A DNA stretch of 46,952 nt from an uncultured bacterium (GCA_903953935.1 CAJBLF010000056.1:1-46952), one strand, 5' to 3'. Shown: positions 8,867 to 19,987, counted from the first letter of the stretch. Notes: generated by a model from the letters alone, not told the origin. A program made the numbers and translations.

Positions 8867-10621
8867 TTAGTTTCGTGGATCGTTAGAAGTGTTCTCGCTT
8901 CCTGTATTTGCAGCTACTTGTTCTTGGTTAGTAACAGCAGTGTTATTATCAGCACCACCAGTAACAGCAGTTTGATCAGTAGGAGTAACTGGATTGTTTA
9001 GTTGAGCGAGTGAAGCATTAGCATCTTGTAGAGTTTTTATATTGTTTTTTACTTCTGTTATTGTTTCAATCTCTTTCGTGAGTGCTGCTATTACTTGTGA
9101 ATTATCTAATTGATTGATGACATCCGTTCTTTTGGTTATTTCTGTTTGTAGAACATTAGCGATGTCGGTAAATTTATCTTCAAGTCTTCATTCTATTCTT
9201 TCGTCTCTGTTTTGTAGTCTTTCTAAACGAGCTTGAGGAGCAACGAGTTCGTTTCTAAGTCAGAGTATTTTTGCGTTATTGTTTTCCATTGCTGTATTTA
9301 ATTTTGCTTGTTGTTGTTCAAGTTGTTCAAGTTGTTGTGACTGTATATTTTGCGATTTCATTATGGTAATGGCATTTGTGATACTCAATAGTTCCTTTCA
9401 TTTGTTCATAGTATCTGTGTTTATTGTTACGATTTTATTATTTATGTCGGTTACTTCTTTTTGGCTTTCAGCGATTTTTGCATCTACCTTATCATCTCTT
9501 TTTGTGAGATTCAATATTCTATTCACTTGTCTTTGGATGTTGTTTGGAAGATTTTTAAATGCCGTACTATCTTGAAGTTTAGTCAAATTATTTTGTGTCT
9601 TATCTATTTTTTCAGTATTTGTTTTTGTTTCTTGTGTTTTCGTTGGTATGCTTTTCATAATGGCTTCAGCTGTAGTTTGTCCGTTTGTTGCTAAATCAGC
9701 AGTAGTAGCATCATCAATAGATTTTTGGCCAGTAGCTCTAGCATCTGTTAATGTTTTCCAATTGGTTTGTGTATAGTCTGTCTCTTTGTATGTGGCAAAT
9801 GCTTCATCTAGCTTTTTCTTAGCAGTAGCTTTGCTCGTATTTAGTGCGTTAATGCTTTCTGTAGAGGTAATAACTGCATTAGCAGCTTCTTCTGCTGCGG
9901 CTTTTTGTGCGGTTGTTCCGTTTTCTTTAGCAGCAAATTGTGTATATTCTGTAAGATAGGCATTGAGTGCTATATCAGTATTTACTCCATACTTTCCATC
10001 CCAAATATCACCTTTTTTACTAGTATCTATTAGTTTTTTTTTAGCATCAGCATTATTGATGTTCCCTTCTAAAAATACTTGTAATGCTGCAACGTTAGTT
10101 TTTGTAGGTGTGGTTAATGCGGCAATGATGTTTTCTTTACCGGGCAAGTCTTTGTATGCGGGGTCAGTAAGGGTAGTTAACATTGTTGTCCTCTTTTCAA
10201 GCCCCTTATCTTTAGTAGTATTATATGTTTCTATAGTTCAAGCTGTTGCCTCAGTTGTAAATTTTTTATCAAATTTTGTAGTACTAGTTTCCATAATAAG
10301 TGGTGTGATAAGTGTCTGGATAGCTTCTAATGTTCTCTTGTCTGCAGCATCAATGGGAGTTTTTTTTAACTGTGCAGCAATATCTATGGCAAGAGTGTTG
10401 AGTTGTGCTTTACCTTCAGGTGTTGTAGCTAGTGCTTTAAGTCATTTCTGAAAATTCGAGTCTAAGACATTAGCTATTGTATCTGCTGTTTCAGGAGTCT
10501 TGACGGCATCAGTAACTTTTGTTAAATTACCTGTAAATTCCTGTCCTTCCCTAGTGGCTTTTTCCTCAGGGGTTTCTATTTTAGGTGCCTCAGTTTTGAT
10601 TTGCTCAGCTCATCCTCACAT
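8867..10621 (-). CDS. Large coiled-coil protein of unknown function
   Basis: The protein has 584 aa from ATG 10621 with TGA-encoded Gly at the start (MGGGAEQ). It is rich in Ala, Thr, Gln, Asn and Lys with long heptad-like stretches, for example around KLNTAMENNNAKILGLRNEL. I see no signal peptide, membrane segment or catalytic motif. The C-terminal 40 residues are low-complexity (TGGADNNTAVTNQEQ). It may be a structural or surface-associated scaffold. It follows the 96-aa gene at 10647 by 25 nt, probably as one operon driven from 10971-10998. The region 8625-8866 downstream of it has no gene. I do not recognise a family. Confidence 0.75.
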
Positions 10622-10646
10622 GATAATAATTTTTTATAGAGTAAAA

Positions 10647-10937
10647 TTAGATACTAGAAAGCATAGTTTCTAGTTCGTTGATATCTTTTTGGTCTTGTTC
10701 ACGAGATTTTATTTCCTGTTCTTTGACCTTTTCCAAGAAGCTCGTAGCCTTTTGGAGACTTGCTTTTTGTTTTTCATCATCAATAGTCTTGATAGTTTCC
10801 TTAAAGGTAGTGATCAATAGGTCGATAAGTGTTTCATCCAAGGGTTTTGCATTGATGAGGATTTTCAATCCTTTGGCAAGTGGCCAAGTATCTTGAAGCG
10901 TATCCAACATGCGCAAAACATATTGTTTTTTATCCAT
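10647..10937 (-). CDS. Small helical protein, unknown function
   Basis: The protein has 96 aa (MDKKQYVLRMLDTL...), predicted all-helical with a charged C-terminal half (KEQEIKSREQDQKD). It has a single glycine and no TGA. It is the first gene of a probable two-gene operon with the coiled-coil protein and has a clear promoter 34 nt upstream. Nothing more specific can be said. Confidence 0.7.
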   Translation of the reverse strand: MDKKQYVLRMLDTLQDTWPLAKGLKILINAKPLDETLIDLLITTFKETIKTIDDEKQKASLQKATSFLEKVKEQEIKSREQDQKDINELETMLSSI

Positions 10938-10970
10938 CGTTTAGGTGTAGAATAGTAAAGTTATAATATA

Positions 10971-10998
10971 AGTATATCTACAAAGGTTTATTTGTCAA
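10971..10998 (-). promoter_or_regulatory. Promoter of the coiled-coil operon
   Basis: On the minus strand TTGACA (10993-10998), a 16-bp spacer, then TATACT (10971-10976). Confidence 0.7.
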
Positions 10999-11137
10999 AT
11001 ATTCGGTCCTGTTTTCATCGATAAAATATACTTGTTTTCTTCTTATAAAAAAATAATATCTGACTGATATATTTATCTCACATCATCAATGAAACATATT
11101 CATTCAACAACGACAACAACTACCACAACAACCATAG

Positions 11138-11206
11138 TATAATGGTAGGAGTTCGTTATTGTAAAATATATGACTCCTACTGAAACATTCATGTAGGATT
11201 TTTTTT
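11138..11206 (+). promoter_or_regulatory. thrS promoter and candidate attenuator
   Basis: TATAAT (11138-11143) is followed by GTAGGAGT (11145-11152), its complement ACTCCTAC (11173-11180), and then GTAGGA plus eight T (11193-11206). The middle segment can pair with either neighbour: with the first as an 8-bp stem, or with the last as a terminator. If transcription starts after about 11150 the first arm is incomplete and only the terminator remains. No T-box sequence is seen. Confidence 0.5.
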
Positions 11207-11226
11207 AACTTTATAGCTATCTACCA

Positions 11227-13113
11227 ATGGAAGAAGCGATTTTGAAACCACGTCACTCACTCTCTCATGTATTGGCGCAAGCAGTACAAAGAGCATTAGA
11301 TCCTCTTGCAAAACTTGGTATCGGTCCCGCAATAGATACAGGGTTTTACTATGATTTCATCTTCTCTGAATGAGTAGAGTGCAAAGAAGAACAACTCAAA
11401 GAAATCAATAAAATGATGGTAAAAATTGTCAAAGAGACACAAAATTTTGATAGAATAGACCTGACCTATACACAAGCAAAAGAGATTATTACTATGCTCG
11501 GTGAAGAATTTAAGATAGATTTGATTAATGAATTCAAGGCCGAAGGGGAAACGGTATTTTCTTATTATGTAAATACAATTCCTCTAGCAGCAAAAGATAG
11601 TTTGCTCAAGGGATCACAGGAATGATATTTTACTAAATATCAAAAAATCAATGAGTATCTCAATGCCAACAAAGCATTTAAAAAAGCGCTTGAAGGACGT
11701 TTTGTTACCTTCATAGATATGTGTGAATGACCACATGTGGAAGGTACAAAGGAAATCAATCCTGATGCATTCAAACTCGATAAAATTGCTTGAGCATACT
11801 GGAGAGGAAATGAAAAAAATCCTATGATGACGAGAATTTACGGACTCGCATTTGAAGACAAAAACGCACTAAAAGCATATATCGAGATGATGGAAGAGGC
11901 AAGAAAACGTGATCATAGATTGATCGGAAAGCAGCTTAAATTATTTACTATTTCTCCATTGGTAGGTGCAGGATTTCCCATGTTACAACCAAATGGTATG
12001 ACTATCAGAAAAGAGATAGAAGATTATTTACGAGAACTTCATAAAGATAAATGATATCAGAGAGTATGGACTCCACACTTATGTAAACATGATCTCTATA
12101 TCACGTCATGACATATAAATAAATATGGTGATAATCTGTTTAAAGTAAAAGGAAGAGATGAGGAATTTTTTCTCAAGCCAATGAACTGTCCTCACCACAT
12201 GCAAATATTCTCTGACAACCAATTTTCATATCGCGATATGCCGGTAAGATATTTTGAACCAGCAACCGTATATAGAGACGAAAAAACAGGTGAACTTTGA
12301 GGTTTACTTCGTGTGAGAGCGATTACACAGGATGATGGACATTTGTTTTGTCGTGCATCACAGATTGAAGAAGAGGTATCGACTATAGTAGATATTATCA
12401 AAAAGTTTTTCTGAACTATGGGTATGATAGACAACTATCGAGTGAGTCTGTCGGTAAGAGGAGAAGACAGATCAAAGTATTTATGATCAGATGATGTCTG
12501 GGAAAAAGCAGAATGAGGGTTGGAAAAAGCTGCTATAGCAAACAATCTTCCATTCAAAAAAATATTATGAGAAGCGGCTTTCTATTGACCAAAGCTTGAT
12601 TTCATGTTCAAAGATTGTCTCTGAAGAGAGTGGCAATTATCTACTATTCAATGTGATTTTAATCTTCCAGAAAGATTTGATTTGAGTTTTATGAATGAAA
12701 AGGGAGAGAAAGAAAGACCAGTTGTTATCCATAGAGCGATATCATGATCACTAGAAAGATTTATGGGAGTGATGATAGAGCATTTTGCTGGAGCATTTCC
12801 TGTATGGCTCGCACCCCAACAAATCAAACTAGTTCCTGTAGCAGAAAAATTTACGGATTACGCAAAGCAGGTAGAAAAAGAAATGAAAGAAAAATGAATC
12901 AGGGCTTCTGTAGATAGTGGTGAAGATTCATTTAGTAAAAAAATTCGCAATGCAGAGATAGAAAAAATTCCATACATTCTCATTGTCGGTGAAAAGGAAG
13001 AGACAACAAAAACGCTTTCTATTCGTGAATATAGGAGTAAAAAGCAGTACGAGATAGGGATTACTGAATTTGTCGACAAGTGTCTAGATGAGATTAAAAC
13101 ACGTAGTTTATAG
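11227..13113 (+). CDS. thrS: Threonyl-tRNA synthetase lacking the TGS domain
   Basis: The protein has 628 aa from ATG 11227 to TAG 13111 with many in-frame TGA glycines. The editing domain comes first, with HSLSH and CEGPH (HxxxH and CxxxH). The class II catalytic core follows with zinc ligands in MNCPHH, DDGHLF and VIHRAISGS, then an anticodon-binding domain ([10 protein letters not shown]). The usual ~60-aa N-terminal TGS domain is absent, since the protein starts directly at the editing domain. It charges tRNA-Thr in the cytoplasm. The leader may attenuate transcription, and a strong terminator follows the stop. Confidence 0.97.
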
Positions 13114-13125
13114 TATTTTTTAGTG

Positions 13126-13160
13126 AAAAAGCTGACCGGATATTGAGGTCAGCTTTTTTT
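13126..13160 (+). terminator. thrS terminator
   Basis: A long perfect stem AAAAAGCTGACC / GGTCAGCTTTTT with a 9-nt loop and a T-run. Confidence 0.9.
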
Positions 13161-13257
13161 TATTATCACATAGGAATTTCGAAACAATTCCTATTCCCCT
13201 AAGATTTCGCTTAGGACTAAAGAGCAAAGCTGGATATAGTATTCCATACGAATGATT

Positions 13258-13343
13258 ATTCGTTTTGGAAACTACACATTATTCAATCATAGTTTCCCAA
13301 TCGGATTATTCATTCGTTTTGGGAACTACATATCATTCAATCA
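13258..13343. repeat. Two 32-bp direct repeats in the gap after thrS
   Basis: The copies at 13258-13289 and 13312-13343 differ at three positions, with a period of 54 bp. GGAAACTA (first copy) and TAGTTTCC (13290-13297) also form an inverted pair. The rest of the 13161-13447 gap holds no gene I can support. Confidence 0.6.
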
Positions 13344-13447
13344 AAAACAGAAGAATTTTTTGAAGAATGAAATGAAAATAGGAAATATTTTTGAAGGATA
13401 ATATGAAAACGACGTTGAATTTCTTTTGGAAGTTCTGGCGTCTTATT

Positions 13448-13993
13448 TTATGATTGTAAGGTATTGAGATAGTTTACTGCTTCATCGATAGTGGTACATC
13501 ATGTACAGGGAAACCTCTTCGTATCTGTGAGGTATCTTTCATCGAGATAGCTGTCAGCAAGTTTATCTGACCATCATCATGTTCATTTCATGACCACAAT
13601 CGGTATTTTTTTTTGATATGCTATAGTTATTTCATTGAGGGTTCAGCTTCCACCGCCTATGGCGATAATTGCATCACAACTTGAGACGAGAACATATTCT
13701 CTTCCTCATCATCTTTCCATTCCTGTACAAACAATTACATCTGTATACTCCTGCATTGCTCATCGGATATCGGGTGTTTTTCCATAGGTAACTCCTACAG
13801 TTGTTCATCAGCCTGATTTAGCTCATCTAGCTGCGGCTGTCGAGAGACTATCGTAATCTTTTTCCGCTCCATATATCAATGTATATCCATTTTTTGCTAA
13901 TTTTTCTCATAACAAGAAAGCGATATTTTCTATATCTTTGGGATAGTTTAGATCTGCGGCGGATCCCATGACGCCAATTTGTTTGATTTTCAT
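13448..13993 (-). CDS. LOG/TIGR00725-like SLOG-fold protein
   Basis: The protein has 181 aa from ATG 13993. It has a Rossmann-like start (IGVMGSAADL) and the family nucleotide-binding motif IAIGGGSGTLNEI, the GGGxGTxxE pattern of LOG ('lysine decarboxylase-like') proteins. LOG enzymes are nucleoside-monophosphate phosphoribohydrolases; other SLOG members are ligand sensors. Many glycines, including those in the motifs, are TGA codons. The gene stands alone, in tandem with the PRTase-like gene upstream. Function beyond the fold is uncertain. Confidence 0.8.
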
Positions 13994-14018
13994 GACAAGT
14001 ACATAATAAATAAAAAAA

Positions 14019-14933
14019 TTATAAGGTATTTTTTTCATCATCCAAGACATCGATAATGCTTTTTTTAGTATCTGTTTGTTGGTCTTTTATAAGGTTACAT
14101 AATCTAGGGAGTTCAAAAAGCTGGGTTATTTCTTTTCTCGCATCATTGATCATGTTCCATAATTTTTTGTTTATTTCTATCATAGTTTTACAAAACTCCT
14201 TGGATGTTTCTTTAGGAATAGATGCTTTTTTTGTCGCGATTCATGGCTTGGATATATAGGATATTCAATACACTTTCCCTGTCTTGTCTTGTAGAGAAGC
14301 TCAGCTCATAGGTGTTCCATAAAAAAAATCTCTTTCATCTATCCAATCTACAAAATTATCTTTTTCTGGACTCAACATAGCTTGTATAGGGACACCATCA
14401 ATGTCTGTTTTTCCAGAAAAATTTACTACAACTCTAATAGCATCAACAACTATTCAATTGTTTTGCAATAGTGCTATTGTTGTTTTCAAGGTATCTCAAG
14501 AAAATAGTCAATCATCACAAAGAATAATGTTTTGTTTGTTTGTTGCTTTGATTTTTTCAACTAAATTTACTATTTGTCACTCAAGCATAGTTCCATCTCT
14601 TTGGGTTATTTCATATTTTGCTCAGGGATCAAGAATGTTTTGATCTTGTTGATACATCCTTGTTGAACTAAAATTAAAATCAGGATCGTCTATGTAGATA
14701 CCATTTTCAAGAGATAGAATAAATTCATCTGTCTTTTTGTTTTGTTGGAAATATTTTTTAATATCCCCATACGCGATCGCTTCTGGTTGTATATCTTGTC
14801 ATTCAAAAGCTTTGAGTAATGCTTCTGTGAGCTCTTTTCTTATGGTGGCTAGATCAAGTTTATTTATGTCTATGTCTGGATTTATCATCTGAATTGTTTG
14901 TTCTAGATCGTTGGTTATATAGTATTTTTTCAT
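14019..14933 (-). CDS. Phosphoribosyltransferase-like domain protein
   Basis: The protein has 304 aa from ATG 14933. The central part NIILCDDGLFSGDTLKTT fits the PRPP-binding loop of type I PRTases (two acidic residues, then a small-residue P-loop), followed by a strand (VDAIRVVVNFSG). The N-terminal 60 and C-terminal 100 residues are not recognised. The C-terminus is helical and charged. In-frame TGA glycines occur in the motif itself. It lies 25 nt upstream of the LOG-family gene on the same strand, so both may act on nucleotides or ribose phosphates (inference). Confidence 0.65.
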
Positions 14934-15081
14934 AGTTATATAGTATATAATAAAAAACTCTTCTGTGTTTCCAGAAGAGTGTAAAAATATTAGTACTGGA
15001 AAATCTAGTGACGATGGTAGAGTGCATGTAAGTGAAATGTTTTATATGATGCTTGTATCATAGAGAATATAAGGAATAAAC

Positions 15082-15170
15082 ACTTTATTAAGATAAAGTA
15101 TATGAAAACAAAAAAAGAAATCAACACTTTATTTAAATAAAGTTGCAATAGAAAAAAATATACGTATATA
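15082..15170 (+). promoter_or_regulatory. Double operator and promoter of the YerC/TrpR-like gene
   Basis: A near-perfect palindrome ACTTTATTAAGATAAAGT (15082-15099) and a perfect one ACTTTATTTAAATAAAGT (15126-15143) are 44 bp apart. The second touches a TTGCAA -35 box (15143-15148), which has a 16-bp spacer to TATATA (15165-15170). This layout suits autorepression with looping or cooperative binding. Confidence 0.7.
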
Positions 15171-15195
15171 CGTAGTATTTAGTTGATAAAAAAAC

Positions 15196-15471
15196 ATGGA
15201 TATCAATCATCTTCAGGATATTTCCAAGGATTTACAAAAAGCATTTCTTCTCCTCAAGACCAAAAATGATGTTTTTAATTTTCTCAGAGACTTGTTAACA
15301 GAAGAGGAGATTGTAGAGTTGAGTCAGAGGTTAGATATTGCACAGAGACTCAAAAGATGAGAGATTTATAAAAAGATAGAAAACGAAACTTGAGCATCTT
15401 CTACCACTATTGCAAGAGTTGCGAAGTTTTTGAATGGTGAGTTCTGAGGATATAGAAAGGCATTGAAATAG
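15196..15471 (+). CDS. YerC/YecD-type TrpR-superfamily transcriptional repressor
   Basis: The protein has 91 aa from ATG 15196 to TAG 15469. Helices LTEEEIVELSQRLDIAQRL and the helix-turn-helix NETGASSTTIARVAKFLN match the YerC branch of the Trp-repressor fold, ending in the typical GGYRKAL. TGA encodes Gly in KRGEIY, ETGASS and FGGY. YerC-like proteins are small DNA-binding regulators with mostly unknown ligands. The two palindromes upstream are probably its operators. It is monocistronic, with a terminator right after. Confidence 0.88.
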
Positions 15472-15491
15472 TTTTTTTTAATTATAACGAG

Positions 15492-15522
15492 AAATCCCTC
15501 CCGAGTTACGGGGGGATTTTTT
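15492..15522 (+). terminator. Terminator after the YerC-like gene
   Basis: Stem ATCCCTCCCG / CGGGGGGAT with a 5-nt loop, then a T-run. Confidence 0.8.
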
Positions 15523-15542
15523 ATTCGCATACATACGTATGG

Positions 15543-15824
15543 TTATAAGATTGTAGGAGATGTTTTCCTTTTCCTGGAGGTATTTTCGGTCTCATCGCGC
15601 GGATAGTTGGGGTGTGATTCCGCAGCATTTTTGACTTCAGGATAAGGAGTTTTGGCAGCAATTGCTTGGATAAACAGAGGATCAGACGACTGTCCAATTA
15701 CATGGATTTGTCGATCGCTAGAAAAAGCAATGATGCCTCTTACGGCTGCGTTGAACGGCGATTCCGCAACTCTTCCGATACTTCCAGGTTTCTCGATGCG
15801 GGGTTTTGATAGTTTTCTTGGCAT
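15543..15824 (-). CDS. Small basic protein, unknown function
   Basis: The protein has 93 aa (MPRKLSKPRIEKPGS...), basic at both ends, with a middle hydrophobic strand (IHVIGQSSDPLFIQAIAA). It has no TGA and its base composition is richer in GC than native genes, as is the next small gene at 15971. A TTGACT box (15872-15877) upstream suggests its own promoter. No family recognised. Confidence 0.5.
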   Translation of the reverse strand: MPRKLSKPRIEKPGSIGRVAESPFNAAVRGIIAFSSDRQIHVIGQSSDPLFIQAIAAKTPYPEVKNAAESHPNYPRDETENTSRKRKTSPTIL

Positions 15825-15926
15825 AGGTATACGTGTTTATGTGAAAGTGTTTGTATATATTTTAATACAAAAGTCAACAAAAGTTTTAAAGGAAATATAT
15901 AGCTCTATTGTTTTTGGTCATAACAG

Positions 15927-15959
15927 AAAATCCCTCCGACATACGGGGGATCTCTTTTT
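15927..15959 (+). terminator. Hairpin similar to the YerC terminator
   Basis: ATCCCTCCG / CGGGGGAT stem with a T-rich tail on the plus strand, similar in sequence to 15492-15522. It lies between two minus-strand small genes, so its transcript is unclear. Confidence 0.5.
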
Positions 15960-15970
15960 AGATACTAGGA

Positions 15971-16264
15971 TTAGATACTGTCTTTGGTGTGCTGAAAGAT
16001 TCTTGCACGATCACGTACAGTAGCAGGAATATCCTGTTTCAGCGGTGTCAAAAGCTCTATAGCTTTTTGTGCTCGTGTTTTTGTTTTTGGATCAGAACAT
16101 TCGTTGGCTATGGTGCCAAGTTTTCTAATCATTGTGGCAGGCGTATGACTTGCCTCATTTCTGGTGTTGAGTTTGTTGGTCTCATTCATTCCAATAATGA
16201 TTCCTTCGATAAGATCGCATTTTTGGCTTCTGTGACCGGGGCTGTAATTTTTCTTTCTATTCAT
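15971..16264 (-). CDS. Small basic helical protein, unknown function
   Basis: The protein has 97 aa (MNRKKNYSPGHRSQK...), Lys/Arg-rich, with helical segments (TRAQKAIELLTPLKQDI). There is no TGA, all four glycines are GGN, and GC is higher than in native genes. It resembles its neighbour at 15543 in size and composition but not in sequence. No family recognised. Confidence 0.5.
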   Translation of the reverse strand: MNRKKNYSPGHRSQKCDLIEGIIIGMNETNKLNTRNEASHTPATMIRKLGTIANECSDPKTKTRAQKAIELLTPLKQDIPATVRDRARIFQHTKDSI

Positions 16265-16449
16265 AATGCTAGTATTTTGTGTCCGAGAAAAATAGTTTTT
16301 TTGTCCTAAAAGTCAAGTTTTAGTAAAGGTGGAAAAATAAAAAAAGAGGTGGATGGTCACAAGAGAATAAACATCTTTCAAGATAAAACATTGAATTCGG
16401 TGGTCCAAATGCTATAGTAATTCAGGATTTATCTTATTAAAAAAAAGAT

Positions 16450-17841
16450 ATGAAACTGACTACTATCGCATACATTTTTGCAGATCACAAAACATTTCTC
16501 GAAAAAGAGATTGCACTCAATTGACGAGTGAGAAGTGTAAGAGATTCCAAAACTTTTGGATTTATTGAACTCAATGATGGGTCCTATCTCAAAAATATCC
16601 AGATTGTTTTTGAAAATGATTTGTCAAATTTCGATGATATTTGTAAACTCACAACAGGAAGTTCTATTAGCATAGAAGGGAAGCTAGTTGCTTCACAATG
16701 AGCAAAACAGGCCTTCGAAGTCAAAGCAACAAAGGTGACTATTGTCGGCACTTGCCCTAGCGATTACCCCCTACAGAAGAAGTGACATAGCTTCGAGTAT
16801 CTTCGCGAAATAGCACATCTCAGACCGAGATCAAATACATTTTCTGCAGTGTTTAGAGTAAGATCATTACTCGCATTTGCTATTCATCAATACTTCCGTG
16901 AACAGGGATTTATCTACGTACATACACCAATTATTACCTGAAGTGATGCAGAAGGAGCAGGAGAGATGTTTAGAGTTTCTACGCTCGATATGCTCAATCC
17001 ACCAAAAAATAACGAAGGACATGTAGATTATAAAAAAGATTTTTTTGGTAAAGAGGCATCATTGACCGTAAGTGGACAACTCAATGCAGAGACCTTCGCA
17101 ACTGCATTCAACAAGGTCTATACGTTTGGGCCAACTTTCAGAGCAGAAAATTCTAACACAACAAAACATCTTTCAGAATTTCGGATGATCGAACCAGAGA
17201 TAGCTTTTGCTGATCTCAAAGACGATATGAACCTTGCAGAATGACTCATCAAATATGCATTCAATTATATCCTTGAACATGCAGATGCAGAGATGGATTT
17301 CTTCGCACAATTTATAAATCCTGAAGTGAAAACAAGATTACAAAGTCTTGTGAAGGCGGATTTTTCTAGAGTGACGTATACAGAAGCTGTTGAGCTTTTG
17401 AAAAAATCGTGACAGAAATTTGAATATCCTGTAGAATGGGGAATGGATCTTCAGACAGAACATGAAAGATATATCTGTGAAAAAATATTTAAAGGTCCGA
17501 CATTCGTTATCGATTATCCAAAAGAGATTAAAGCATTTTACATGAGACTCAATGAAGATGGAAAAACGGTTGCTGCGACAGATCTCTTAGTGCCTGGAGT
17601 TTGAGAAATCGTAGGAGGAAGTCAAAGGGAAGAGAGACTAGAAGTTCTTCAAAAGAAAATGAAAGATATGGGATTGGATGCAGAATGATATGGACGATAT
17701 TTGGATACAAGAAAATATGGAACCGTGCCTCACGCAGGATTCGGAATAGGGTTTGAAAGATTGATTATGTATATTACGGGTATGGAAAATATTCGTGACG
17801 TAATACCATTTCCAAGAGCACCAAAGACATGTGATTTTTAA
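16450..17841 (+). CDS. asnS: Asparaginyl-tRNA synthetase
   Basis: The protein has 463 aa from ATG 16450 to TAA. An N-terminal OB-fold anticodon-binding domain ([18 protein letters not shown]) is followed by the class IIb core: [19 protein letters not shown] (motif 2 region, AsnRS-type) and [15 protein letters not shown] (motif 3). In-frame TGA glycines are frequent. It charges tRNA-Asn in the cytoplasm. It is the first gene of a tight plus-strand run that reaches 22467, with the HIT gene 18 nt downstream. AspRS is excluded by the AENSNT signature. Confidence 0.95.
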
Positions 17842-17859
17842 ATCAATCAAAATCTTGTG

Positions 17860-18267
17860 ATGGAAAATTGTAAATTCTGTAAATTGATAAGATGAGAAAT
17901 TCCAGCATGGATTGTCTATGAAGAAGAAAATGTTATAGCTTTTTTGCCGAAGGAAGTAGAAGTGTATGGTCATACATTGGTCGTACCCAAAAAGCATTAC
18001 GCTGATTTATATGATATTCCTTATGAGACTTTGGCAGATATTTCAAGAATCTCCAAGATGCTAACAATCTGATATAAGGAAAAAATTAACGCAACGGGAA
18101 TGAATCTAATGCACGCCAGTGGCATAGACGGAGAACAATCAGTGTACCATTTTCACATGCATTTACTGCCAAGATTCAAAGATGATGGACTCCACACTCG
18201 ACCGACATTACCACAAATTGATGTAGATAAGGATGAATTATTAAAAAAGATTCAGATAGGAGGATAG
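17860..18267 (+). CDS. HIT-family nucleotide hydrolase
   Basis: The protein has 135 aa from ATG 17860. It begins with a CxxC pair (CKFCKL) that often binds zinc, then has GHTLVVPKKHYADL and the catalytic triad motif YHFHMHLLPR (HxHxH), with a short C-terminal helix. HIT proteins hydrolyse dinucleotides such as Ap4A or adenylated amines; the substrate here is unknown. TGA encodes Gly in LIRGEIP and in TIGYKEK. It is cotranscribed with asnS, probably. Confidence 0.93.
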
Positions 18268-18293
18268 TTTATTTTGTTTGTAAAATAATAGAC

Positions 18294-19019
18294 ATGAAAC
18301 AATGTATTATATGATGATCTTCAGGAGATTTTTGTAGGATCAGTGATGAAAGAAATACCAATGAACAAGTGAATAAATACTTTGTTATAGATGCGGTAAA
18401 TGCTTTGGAAATAATGCTATATGACGCCAAGAGTATTGGATGTAGTATTACCAAAGAGGGTATGGGAGAAAGAATTTCTCATTATTCTATCCATACACCG
18501 ACCAGACATCCTTATCAAAATGATGATGAATCTCATAGAATTCTCCAAGTTATAGAAAAAATATGTACCGAATTACCCATAAAAAATATAGTAATTCATC
18601 CGGATAATGTCGTAGATTGGTCTGTTTTTAAGCAATATAATCATCTCCCTTTTTCTATAGAAAATATGGATGACAGAAAAAAATCTTGTAGATCGGTAGA
18701 AGATATAAAAAAAATCCTTGATGATAATCCTAGATTTTGACTTACTTTAGATTTACAACATTGTTTTACTAATGATTCAACTATGCAGTTAGCTAGAGAG
18801 TTTCATAGAGTGTTGTGAGATAAAATTGTTCAATATCATCTGAGTTGATATCATCCTGATTACCTTCATTATCCATTATTTAAGACACAACAAAATGAGA
18901 TAATCGCATCCTTGGAAAATCGAGATATACCTATAATTATAGAAAGCACGTTTGATGAACAAGATGAATTACAAAAAGAAATAGACTACATATACAAAAA
19001 CAGATCATTTATTTGATAA
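18294..19019 (+). CDS. Xylose-isomerase-like TIM-barrel protein (AP endonuclease 2 family fold)
   Basis: The protein has 241 aa from ATG 18294 to TAA 19017. Strand-end metal-ligand-like motifs occur in the order of the family: HYSIHTP, NIVIHPDN, FSIENMD, LTLDLQH, YHLSGYHPD and IIIEST. These resemble the metal-binding barrel of endonuclease IV and sugar isomerases. It may be a DNA repair nuclease or a sugar epimerase; the sequence does not decide. TGA glycines confirm it as native. It lies 26 nt after the HIT gene. Confidence 0.75.
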
Positions 19020-19027
19020 TAGTATAT

Positions 19028-19957
19028 ATGAAGAAAATTATTTTTGTTGTGATGGTAGTATGCTTTTTGTCCCAATACGCATCTGCAAATCAGTACCCAC
19101 AAGATATAGCGGATGCATATACGTATGCATATCAATTATGAATAACTACAAAACCAACGCTAGATGAGGCTGGTCTCACATGAAATCTGATAAGATCGCA
19201 TTCAGCGAAGATGTTGATAAATCGAACAAAAGAAATCTTAAAAGATAAAATTACCGATTGTACTCTAGAAGAAAAAAATTGAGGAGCACTATCTATCACC
19301 AATACAGACAATCATGTGTTGTTGTGTAATACGGTATTGTCTTCACCTTATGATCATACGTTATTATGATGTAAATTTGATGATATTGGTCAAGAAAACG
19401 AAGAGCTGAAGTGATATATCATTCAGGCGTGTGAAGCTTGACTTATGGGCGTAGATTTTAATGGTAGTCCTATGAAATCTTTCAATCCAAGATGAGTTAT
19501 TACCAAAGCTCAATTTGCAACAATTCTTTCGAGATTTTTACGAGTTGCGAGATATAATGGATGAAATCCTTATTATCAAAAACATATAGATGCACTACAG
19601 ACAGTAGGATTGATGCCAAATATATGATATAAATATTTTGAAACCCAAGCAGAAGTGAGAGGAATTATGTTGTTGATGTTACAATGAGCAGATAAGTATC
19701 TCCAATGTCTCAAAACAGATGAATTCTGTGGATATAAGTGAGGTATAAATATGACATTTGCTCAATGAAGTATATATTATTCTACAACATGAACGACAGA
19801 TCAAGATGTCATTGCATATCTGACAGGAAATATGCTAACATGAATATCTAGTTATTCTTACGTATTCAAAGAAAACTGAAATAAGACATTTTATATTCAT
19901 GATCTTTTTTGACGTCAAGCCGCACTCAATGCCAAAGTTACTTGGATACAAAAATAA
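19028..19957 (+). CDS. Secreted SLH-like / envelope protein
   Basis: The protein has 309 aa from ATG 19028, 8 nt after the previous stop. A signal peptide (IIFVVMVVCFLSQYASA) is followed by segments resembling S-layer homology repeats: FNPRGVITKAQFATILSRFL and YYQKHIDALQTVGLMPN. The C-terminal part (YVFKENGNKTFYIHDLFG) looks like a small beta-sandwich. It probably anchors to the cell wall or S-layer. About twenty TGA glycines would shatter it in standard annotation. A terminator follows. Confidence 0.72.
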
Positions 19958-19964
19958 AAAAAAT

Positions 19965-19987
19965 ACCCTATGAAATAGGGTGCTTTT
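19965..19987 (+). terminator. Terminator after the SLH-like gene
   Basis: Stem ACCCTA / TAGGGT with a 5-nt loop and a short T-run, 7 nt after the stop. Confidence 0.7.
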
